Shown: piece after piece, positions 57,513-64,000 of the stretch | Layout: every line of letters starts with the position of its first letter | Position numbering within the stretch: the stretch's first letter is position 1 | Made by a program: the position numbers and the translations under genes | Assembly (NCBI RefSeq): GCF_002234595.1 | Contig: NZ_NMUL01000016.1 | Coordinates: 62,001-126,000 of the forward strand | Direction: 5' to 3' | DNA length: 64,000 bases | Origin: Amycolatopsis vastitatis | Lineage (GTDB): Bacteria > Actinomycetota > Actinomycetes > Mycobacteriales > Pseudonocardiaceae | Notes under the pieces: generated by a model | What the model was told of the DNA's origin: nothing | The model's input: only the letters and a program-made list of their open reading frames with translations | Databases searched by the model: none

Positions 57513-58814
57513 TCAGGCGAGGGTGGTTAGGGCCGTGTGGACCAGGGTTCGGACTCCGCACAACAGCGCTCGCTCGTCGAGGACGAATGTCGGGCGGTGG
57601 ATGTCCGATTGGGGGGCCGGGTGGCCGGGCCAGACGCCCAGGCGGGCGAAGGCTCCCTGGACGTGCTCCAGGTACCAGCCGAAGTCCTCGCCGCCGGAGG
57701 ACTGCTCCGTGGGAGCCACCGCGCCCTCGCCGAGGGCGGCTTCGACGCCCGCGCGCATCAGGGCCGTCGAGTCCTGGTCCGAGACCACCGGGGGGACGCC
57801 TCGGCGGTAGTCCAAGTGGAAGCCGACGCCGGTGGGGGCCAACAGCGACTCCACCGATGACGCCACCAGCGGCTCCAAAGCCGTCCAGACCTCGTGGTCC
57901 GCCGTGCGCAGGGTGCCCCGCAGGACGCCGTCCTGGGGGACGGCGTTGGCCGCCTGGCCCGCGTGGACCGCGCCCCACACCAGCACCGTGCCGGACCGCG
58001 GGTCGACGCGGCGGGACAGCAAGGCGGGGAGACCGGTGATGACCGTGCCCAGAGCGTGGACCAGGTCGGCCGTCAGGTGCGGCCGGGACGTGTGGCCGCC
58101 CGGCGAGGTCAGGCGCAGCTCGATCAGGTCCGCGGCCGACGTCAAGGCGCCCACGCGCATCCCGACCGAACCCACTTCGAGACGCGGGTCCACGTGCAGG
58201 CCGTAGATCCGCTCGACGCCGTCCAGCGCGCCCGCCGCGATCATGTCCAGCGCGCCGCCGGGCATGACCTCCTCGGCGGGCTGGAAGATCAGCCGGACCC
58301 GGCCGGGCAGCTCCGGCGCGCCGGCCAGGGCGCGGGCCGCGCCGAGGAGGATCGCCGTGTGGGCGTCGTGGCCGCACATGTGCGCCGCGCCCTCGATGGT
58401 CGACGAGTAGGGCAGGCCGGTCGCCTCCGTGAGCGGCAGCGCGTCCATGTCCGCGCGCAGCGCCACGCACCGCTCGCCGCTGCCGATGTCGCAGACGACG
58501 CCGGTGCCGCCGGGCAGCACCCACGGCTTGAGCCCGACGCTGCGCAGCAGCGTGACGACCAGCTCGGTGGTCGCGAACTCGTGCCGCGACAGCTCCGGGT
58601 GGGCGTGGATGTGCCGCCGCCAGGCGAGTACGTCGGTCGCGTTGGCGCGCAGCCAGTCGTCGAGCCAGAACGGGCCGCGGCCCGCGCCAAGATCTTCCAC
58701 GGGAGCCATGCTTACGCCGGCTTCGGAAATGAGCGCCTCGGGCCCCTCCATGGGGTTGATGATGCGCCCTTGGGGGTCGCCTGGAACGTCCGGTCGTGAG
58801 TCGAGCACCGTCAC
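57513..58814 (-). CDS. M20-family amidohydrolase (AmiA/AmiB-like)
   Basis: This 433-residue metallohydrolase has the M20D motifs: HAHPELSRHEF, GVVCDIGSGERCVALRADMD (split as VALRADMDALP), MCGHDAHTAILLGAARAL and FQPAEEVMPGGALDMI. The metal-ligand Cys/His in CGHDAH and the catalytic Glu pair EE are present. It hydrolyses amide bonds of acylated amino acids or indole/benzoyl amides. The GTG start is preceded by GGAGG. It occupies the place of amiB1/amiA1 relative to lpdA in mycobacteria. Confidence 0.92.
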   Translation of the reverse strand: MTVLDSRPDVPGDPQGRIINPMEGPEALISEAGVSMAPVEDLGAGRGPFWLDDWLRANATDVLAWRRHIHAHPELSRHEFATTELVVTLLRSVGLKPWVLPGGTGVVCDIGSGERCVALRADMDALPLTEATGLPYSSTIEGAAHMCGHDAHTAILLGAARALAGAPELPGRVRLIFQPAEEVMPGGALDMIAAGALDGVERIYGLHVDPRLEVGSVGMRVGALTSAADLIELRLTSPGGHTSRPHLTADLVHALGTVITGLPALLSRRVDPRSGTVLVWGAVHAGQAANAVPQDGVLRGTLRTADHEVWTALEPLVASSVESLLAPTGVGFHLDYRRGVPPVVSDQDSTALMRAGVEAALGEGAVAPTEQSSGGEDFGWYLEHVQGAFARLGVWPGHPAPQSDIHRPTFVLDERALLCGVRTLVHTALTTLA

Positions 58815-59009
58815 GCCGCACCTCCTCCCGCAACACGGGCAACCCGCGCAGCGGCTGGGGTCACGCGTCGTGCCGATCGATCTGTCGTACGCATTTGCAG
58901 ACGATCGTGCACCATGCAGGCGGCAAGCCGCGTCTCGAAAACAGGCGTCCTAGATGGCCGGTACCGGATCTGCGTTGAACGGTGTGCGCCAGTTCGGCAA
59001 AGCCGAAAC

Positions 59010-59318
59010 TCAGGACTTCTTGGCCTTCTTCGAACGGATCTTGCGTCCCCAGATCACCGTGCCGAGCAGGACGGCCGCGATGAAGCCCGCGATCAGCTTG
59101 TTCTTGGTCTTCTCCGTGTTCGCCTTGTCGGTCTGGGCCGGATCGAGGACCGGGCCGGGCGGCTGGGTCTGCACCGGGACCAGGGCCGGGGAAGCGTGCG
59201 CCACGGTCACCGTGACGGCCGCCGGACGCACCGGCTCGGCGAACGCGAACGCCGGCGAAGCGGTGAACAGCACCGCGCCGAGCATTCCGACCAGGACCAG
59301 ACCCCGCAGTTTCGCCAT
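59010..59318 (-). CDS. Small secreted or membrane protein of unknown function
   Basis: This 102-residue protein has a signal peptide or N-terminal TM (about 5-25, ending PAFAFAE), a short Thr/Pro/Gln-rich outer segment, and a C-terminal TM helix (about 75-92) followed by the Lys-rich tail KIRSKKAKKS. The layout resembles a wall- or membrane-linked protein but there is no sorting motif. AAAGGATGAC precedes the ATG. I do not recognise the family. Confidence 0.75.
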   Translation of the reverse strand: MAKLRGLVLVGMLGAVLFTASPAFAFAEPVRPAAVTVTVAHASPALVPVQTQPPGPVLDPAQTDKANTEKTKNKLIAGFIAAVLLGTVIWGRKIRSKKAKKS

Positions 59319-59367
59319 GTCATCCTTTCGCCACGACCAGGCATTCTCCCGCGGACCGCCGACGGTG

Positions 59368-60351
59368 TCAGCCCCCGAACGCGTCGAGGATCCGCTGAGC
59401 ACCGAGGGTAGCCGTCAGTTCACCGTCCCGCACCGCCCGCTCGACGTCGGGAACGACCGTTCGCACGTCCGGATGCACCGCCAGGCGACTGAGCAGCTGC
59501 TCGCGCACCATCGCCCACGTCCAATCGACCTGCTGCTGCCGCCGCCGCGCTTCGAGCTCACCGGACGCCGTGAGCGTGTCGCGGTGCTTCTCGATGGCGG
59601 CCCAGACTTCGTCGAGACGCAGGTTGTGCAGGCCGCTGCAGGTCAGCACGGGTGGCGTCCACGACGCCTCGGGCCCGTAGATCATCCGCAGCGCGCCGGC
59701 CAGCTCCCTCGCCGCCCGCCGCGCGTCCCGCTCGTGATCGCCGTCCGCCTTGTTGACGGCGATGACGTCGGCCAGCTCCAGCACGCCCTTCTTGATGCCC
59801 TGGAGCTGGTCGCCGGTGCGGGCCAGGGTCAGGAACAGGAAGCAGTCGACCATGTTGGCCACGGTCACCTCGGACTGCCCGACGCCGACCGTCTCGACCA
59901 GCACGACGTCGTAGCCGGCGGCCTCCATCAGCACGATCGTCTCGCGCGTCGCCCGTGCGACTCCGCCCAGCGTCCCGGACGTCGGCGACGGCCGGATGAA
60001 CGCGCGCGGGTCGACCGCCAGCCGGGCCATCCGGGTCTTGTCGCCGAGGATCGACCCGCCCGTGCGCGTCGAGGACGGGTCCACCGCCAGCACGGCGACG
60101 CGGTGCCCGGCCGCGGTCAGGTCGGTGCCCAGCTGGTCGATGAATGTCGACTTGCCGACACCGGGAACGCCGGTGATGCCGACCCGTCGCGCGCCACCGG
60201 ACCGCGGCAGCAGCTCGACGAGCAGCTCCTGTGCCAGCGCCCGATGGTCCGCACGCTGGGATTCGACCAGCGTGATCGCCTTGGACAGCGTCCCGCGGTC
60301 ACCGTCCAGGACGCCCTTCGCGTAGGCGGTGACGTCGATCTTGCGCGGCAA
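59368..60351 (-). CDS. meaB: Methylmalonyl-CoA mutase-associated GTPase
   Basis: This 327-residue G3E-type GTPase has the P-loop GITGVPGVGKSTFIDQLG, the Mg-binding DPSSTRTGGSILGDKTRM, and the NKAD guanine motif (VIAVNKADGDHE). MeaB loads and protects methylmalonyl-CoA mutase against cofactor damage and controls adenosylcobalamin transfer. It lies three bases after mutB in the same operon, as expected for its partner. Confidence 0.96.
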   Translation of the reverse strand: MPRKIDVTAYAKGVLDGDRGTLSKAITLVESQRADHRALAQELLVELLPRSGGARRVGITGVPGVGKSTFIDQLGTDLTAAGHRVAVLAVDPSSTRTGGSILGDKTRMARLAVDPRAFIRPSPTSGTLGGVARATRETIVLMEAAGYDVVLVETVGVGQSEVTVANMVDCFLFLTLARTGDQLQGIKKGVLELADVIAVNKADGDHERDARRAARELAGALRMIYGPEASWTPPVLTCSGLHNLRLDEVWAAIEKHRDTLTASGELEARRRQQQVDWTWAMVREQLLSRLAVHPDVRTVVPDVERAVRDGELTATLGAQRILDAFGG

Positions 60352-60354
60352 CGC

Positions 60355-62532
60355 TCAGGACTCCTGCGAGGACAGCTGGCCGAGCAGGTCGATGGCCGCG
60401 TCCGCGAGCACCGTGCCGGGCCCGAAGATCGCCGCCGCCCCGGCCTCGCGCAGCGCCGGGTAGTCCTGCGGCGGGATGACGCCGCCGACGACGACCATGA
60501 TGTCGTCACGGCCCAGCTCGGCGAGCTCGTGCCGCAGCGCGGGCACCAGCGAGAGGTGCCCGGCGGCCAGCGACGAGACGCCGACGACGTGCACGTCCGC
60601 CTCGATCGCCTGCCGGGCGACCTCGGCCGGGGTGGAGAACAGGGGGCCGACGTCGACGTCGAAGCCGAGGTCGGCGAAGCCGGTGGCGATCACCTTCTGG
60701 CCGCGGTCGTGACCGTCCTGGCCCATCTTCGCGACGAGGATGCGGGGACGGCGGCCTTCCTCCGCGGCGAACTCTTCGACCAGCCGACGGGCCTTCTCGA
60801 CGTTCTGCGTCTTCCCCACCTCCTCGCGGTACACCCCCGAGATGGTCCGGATCTGGCCGGCGTGGCGGCCCCAGATCTTCTCGAGCGCGTCGGAGATCTC
60901 GCCGACGGTGGCCTTCGCGCGGGCCGCGTCGATGGCCAGTTCCAGCAGGTTGCCGTCGTTCTGGGCGCCCTCTGCGAGCCGCCGCAGCGCGTCCTCGGTC
61001 GCCTGGCTGTCACGCTCGGAACGCAGCCGCCGCAGCTTCTCCAGCTGCTGGGCGCGGACGCCGGCGTTGTCGATCTTGAGTACCTCGATGACAGCGTCGT
61101 CTACGTCGTCCGTGACCTGGTACTTGTTGACGCCGATGACGGGCTGGCGCCCGGAGTCGATGCGGGCCTGGGTGCGCGCGGCGGCCTCTTCGATGCGCAG
61201 CTTGGGGATGCCCGCGTCGATCGCCTTGGCCATGCCGCCGGCCTGCTCGACCTCGGTGATGTGGCCCCACGCCTTGCGCGCGAGGTCGTAGGTCAGCTTC
61301 TCCACGAAGGCGCTGCCGCCCCACGGGTCGATGACGCGCGTGGTGCCGGACTCCTGCTGCAGCAGCAGCTGCGTGTTGCGGGCGATCCGCGCGGAGAAGT
61401 CGGTCGGCAGCGCGAGCGCCTCGTCCAACGCGTTCGTGTGAAGTGACTGCGTGTGCCCCTGCGTCGCGGCCATCGCCTCGACGCAGGTGCGCACGACGTT
61501 GTTGTAGACGTCCTGCGCGGTCAGCGACCAGCCGGACGTCTGGGAGTGCGTCCGCAGCGACAGCGACTTCGAAGACTGCGGGTTGAAGCCCTTCACGAGC
61601 TTCGCCCACAGGAGACGCGCCGCGCGCAGCTTCGCGACCTCCATGAAGAAGTTCATGCCGATCGCCCAGAAGAACGACAGCCGTGGCGCGAACTTGTCGA
61701 CGCCCAGCCCGGTGTCGACGCCGGCGCGGAGGTACTCGACGCCGTCGGCGAGCGTGTAGGCCAGCTCCAGGTCGGCCGTCGCCCCGGCTTCCTGCATGTG
61801 GTAGCCGGAGATGGAGATCGAGTTGTACTTCGGCATGTGCTGCGAAGTGAAGGAGAAGATGTCGGAGATGATCCGCATCGACGGCTGCGGCGGGTAGATG
61901 TAGGTGTTGCGGACCATGAACTCCTTGAGGATGTCGTTCTGGATGGTCCCCGCGAGCTGCTCGGGTTTGACGCCCTGCTCCTCGGCCGCGACCACGTAGA
62001 GGGCCAGCACCGGGAGTACCGCCCCGTTCATGGTCATGGACACGCTCATCTTGTCCAGCGGGATGCCGTCGAAGAGCTGCCGCATGTCGTAGATGGAGTC
62101 GATCGCGACGCCCGCCATGCCGACGTCGCCGGAGACGCGCGGGTGGTCGGAGTCGTAGCCGCGGTGGGTGGCCAGGTCGAAGGCGACCGAAAGCCCTTTC
62201 TGCCCGGCGGCGAGGTTGCGCCGGTAGAACGCGTTGGACTCCTCGGCGGTGGAGAACCCGGCGTACTGGCGAACCGTCCAGGGCTGGTTGACGTACATCG
62301 TCGGGTACGGCCCGCGCAGGAAGGGCGCGATGCCGGGGTAGGTGGCCAGGAAGTCCACATCGGACAGATCGTCGGCGGTGTACACCGGCTTGACGCCGAT
62401 GCCCTCGGGCGTCTCCCAGGCGAGGGCGTCCGGGCCCTTGCCGGTGGCGTCCTCCACCGCGCGCGCCCAGGTGGCGCGGTCGCCCGGCGAAGGCGTGCCG
62501 AGGTCGAGGTGGGCGAAGTCGGGGATCGTCAT
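60355..62532 (-). CDS. mutB: Methylmalonyl-CoA mutase large subunit
   Basis: This 725-residue enzyme has the substrate TIM barrel (about 40-560: YPTMYVNQPWTVRQYAGFST, GLSVAFDLATHRGYDSDHP, SISGYHMQEAGAT) and a C-terminal B12 domain with the DxHxxG motif (KMGQDGHDRGQKVIATGFAD near residue 610-630). It isomerises (R)-methylmalonyl-CoA to succinyl-CoA with adenosylcobalamin. The start overlaps the mutA stop (ATGA). All catalytic features are present. Confidence 0.97.
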   Translation of the reverse strand: MTIPDFAHLDLGTPSPGDRATWARAVEDATGKGPDALAWETPEGIGVKPVYTADDLSDVDFLATYPGIAPFLRGPYPTMYVNQPWTVRQYAGFSTAEESNAFYRRNLAAGQKGLSVAFDLATHRGYDSDHPRVSGDVGMAGVAIDSIYDMRQLFDGIPLDKMSVSMTMNGAVLPVLALYVVAAEEQGVKPEQLAGTIQNDILKEFMVRNTYIYPPQPSMRIISDIFSFTSQHMPKYNSISISGYHMQEAGATADLELAYTLADGVEYLRAGVDTGLGVDKFAPRLSFFWAIGMNFFMEVAKLRAARLLWAKLVKGFNPQSSKSLSLRTHSQTSGWSLTAQDVYNNVVRTCVEAMAATQGHTQSLHTNALDEALALPTDFSARIARNTQLLLQQESGTTRVIDPWGGSAFVEKLTYDLARKAWGHITEVEQAGGMAKAIDAGIPKLRIEEAAARTQARIDSGRQPVIGVNKYQVTDDVDDAVIEVLKIDNAGVRAQQLEKLRRLRSERDSQATEDALRRLAEGAQNDGNLLELAIDAARAKATVGEISDALEKIWGRHAGQIRTISGVYREEVGKTQNVEKARRLVEEFAAEEGRRPRILVAKMGQDGHDRGQKVIATGFADLGFDVDVGPLFSTPAEVARQAIEADVHVVGVSSLAAGHLSLVPALRHELAELGRDDIMVVVGGVIPPQDYPALREAGAAAIFGPGTVLADAAIDLLGQLSSQES

Positions 62533-63989
62533 CGCGCAACTCCCAGCTTGGCGTGCAGGCGGTTGAGGACTTCCAGGGCGTCGCAGCCGGTGAAGACGTT
62601 CTCGTCGACGCCGTCGTAGGTGCCCTTGCCCGCCAGGAGCACGTAGTCGGCTCCGAGCGAGGCGGCGACGTCCGTGGCCTGCGAAGCGTAGGCGTCGTCG
62701 GTGCCGCAGAGGCAGGCGATCCGGGCGCCGGACGCGCGGAACGCGCCGGGCAGGTCGTCGGTCGCGCCCGGGTTGACGGCTTCGATCCCGCCCGCCTGGA
62801 AGAGGTTGGCGGCGAAGCCGGCGCGCGTGGTGTGCGCGGCGACCGGCCCCAATGTGGCCAGGAAGATCTTGGGGCGCGAGCCGTGCGAAGCGAGGTGGGC
62901 GTCCGATGCGTCTCGGAGCGCTTCGAAGCCTTCTGCGTACCGGTGCCGCGGCAGCCCACCTTCCACAGTGGACTCCACCGGCGTCCGGACGACCGGCTTC
63001 TCCGTCAGGTTCGGGAACTCGCTGACTCCGGTGAGCGGGTCGCGCCGGCTGGCGATCCGCGACGAACGCTTCTCCCACGTCGATGCCAGCCGCTCGGCGA
63101 GAGCGCCGGACGCCAGCTCGGCGGCCAGGCCGCCCGCCGCCTCGATCGCGGTGAACTCGGCCCAGGCCGCGTGCGCGAGGTCGTCGGTGAGCTTCTCGAC
63201 GTACCAGGAGCCGCCCGCCGGGTCGGCCACGCCGGCCAGCTTGGACTCCTCCAGCAGCACGGCGTGCGTGTTGCGGGCGATCCGCGCGGAGAAGGCGTCA
63301 GGGCGGCCGATCGCGGCGTCGAACGGCAGCACGGTGACCGCGTCCGCCCCGCCGACGCCCGCGCCGAAGCAGGCGACCGTCGTGCGCAGCATGTTCACCC
63401 AGGGGTCGCGCCGGGTCAGCATCGCCGGCGACGTCACGGCGTGCTGGCGCATCGGCGACGAGAACCCGCAGACCTCGGCGACGCGCGCCCACAGGCGGCG
63501 GGCCGCGCGCAGCTTGGCGATGGTGGAGAACTGGTCGGCGGTCGCGGCCAGCCGGAACTCCAGCTGCCCGGCCGCGGCCTCGACGTCCAGCCCGGCGTCG
63601 GTCAGGGACCGCAGGACGGCGACGCCGGCGGCGACCAGCGCGCCCAGTTCCTGCGCGTCCGAGCCGCCTGCTTCGTGGTACGGCAGGCCGTCGGCGACGA
63701 TCGTCCGCACTTTCGGGTACTTCCCGGCGACACGCACGGCGAGCGCGGCGGCCGGTCCGAGGTCGACGGCCGAGCCGGTGCGTGCCGCGAGCCCGATCGG
63801 GTCGGCGCCGAGCACGGCGGTGGCTTCGCTCGGCGGGATCTCGCGCTCGGCGAACACCTCGAACAGGGCTTCAGCGGCGGCTTCGTACTCAGGACCGGCG
63901 TCCAGCACCACGGGCGCCAGGTCGACGTACACCTCGTTCAGCGCGTCGGCCAGGGACGCAGGCGGCACGGAGAGCCAGATCGACGTCAC
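62529..63989 (-). CDS. mutA: Methylmalonyl-CoA mutase small subunit
   Basis: This 486-residue protein has the mutase barrel and a degenerate B12-like domain (IFLATLGPVAAHTTRAGFAA) that lacks DxHxxG, which is normal for the non-catalytic small subunit. It pairs with MutB. The GTG start at 63989 (MTSIWLSVPP) has GAAGGCGG just upstream and lies 11 bases from the window end, so a longer N-terminus outside the window cannot be excluded. Confidence 0.92.
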   Translation of the reverse strand: MTSIWLSVPPASLADALNEVYVDLAPVVLDAGPEYEAAAEALFEVFAEREIPPSEATAVLGADPIGLAARTGSAVDLGPAAALAVRVAGKYPKVRTIVADGLPYHEAGGSDAQELGALVAAGVAVLRSLTDAGLDVEAAAGQLEFRLAATADQFSTIAKLRAARRLWARVAEVCGFSSPMRQHAVTSPAMLTRRDPWVNMLRTTVACFGAGVGGADAVTVLPFDAAIGRPDAFSARIARNTHAVLLEESKLAGVADPAGGSWYVEKLTDDLAHAAWAEFTAIEAAGGLAAELASGALAERLASTWEKRSSRIASRRDPLTGVSEFPNLTEKPVVRTPVESTVEGGLPRHRYAEGFEALRDASDAHLASHGSRPKIFLATLGPVAAHTTRAGFAANLFQAGGIEAVNPGATDDLPGAFRASGARIACLCGTDDAYASQATDVAASLGADYVLLAGKGTYDGVDENVFTGCDALEVLNRLHAKLGVAR

Positions 63990-64000
63990 GCCGCCTTCGA

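Noticed and set aside
62529..63989. A broken mutase subunit because DxHxxG is missing
   Set aside because: Loss of the B12-binding motif is normal in the small subunit; the large subunit MutB keeps it.
1..64000. Insertion sequences, integrases or prophage genes
   Set aside because: I saw no transposase, integrase, or phage structural genes in either strand; only short repeat elements are present.

Overview
The DNA is very GC-rich, uses many GTG starts and carries an actinobacterial gene set: an AccD5/AccE/AccA3-type acyl-CoA carboxylase, an F420-type luciferase-like oxidoreductase, a class F sortase, DUF1707 proteins, a TNT-domain toxin and a Mycobacterium-like lpdA. The best guess is a soil actinomycete of the Pseudonocardiaceae, possibly Amycolatopsis-like. 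This is inferred from gene content and style, not from a search.

Layout. 0-7 kb: an atypical LuxR regulator, an OmpR-type two-component pair, a HisN-type phosphatase and a large secreted GH92 mannosidase whose promoter holds two perfect palindromes. 7-11 kb: a minus-strand run of birA, a PH-domain membrane protein, HMG-CoA lyase, a TNT-domain NAD glycohydrolase toxin and a coupled small protein that is probably its immunity factor. 11-30 kb: a regulator-rich accessory stretch with two NarL-type two-component systems, ECF sigma, TetR, LysR, GlxA/AraC, HxlR and MarR regulators, and many small oxidoreductases including an imine-reductase-like enzyme. 30-32 kb: accD5-accE. 32-40 kb: a second accessory stretch with MarR/F420 oxidoreductase, a Ro60 (Rsr) gene preceded by three tandem Y-RNA-like genes, PadR/MFS and a secreted GH3. 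40-46 kb: maf, a dicarboxylate symporter, accA3, and two DUF1707 genes. 46-52 kb: the glycerol genes glpD and glpF-glpK. 52-59 kb: class F sortase with two secreted proteins, lpdA, a gamma-glutamylcyclotransferase-like gene, a probably frameshifted nuclease-fold gene between inverted repeats, and an M20 amidohydrolase. 59-64 kb: meaB-mutB-mutA.

The core genes work together. BirA biotinylates AccA3. AccA3 with AccD5 and AccE carboxylates propionyl-CoA (and perhaps acetyl-CoA) to methylmalonyl-CoA. MutAB, protected by MeaB, converts this to succinyl-CoA; the epimerase is not in the window. The order PH protein, birA, accD5, accE, maf, accA3, glpD, lpdA, gamma-glutamylcyclotransferase, amidohydrolase recalls the M. 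tuberculosis Rv3278c-Rv3306c region, here split by accessory blocks.

The most striking element is at 33.66-35.67 kb. Three tandem RNAs share a 26-nt 5' framework (CCCGGTGCG, seven variable bases, GGTTACTTC) and closing stems. The third contains a circularly permuted tRNA-like domain: T-arm, a loop-capped 7-bp acceptor-like stem, then D-arm. They lie directly upstream of a Ro60 ring protein and so form a bacterial Ro-Y RNA system with tRNA mimicry.
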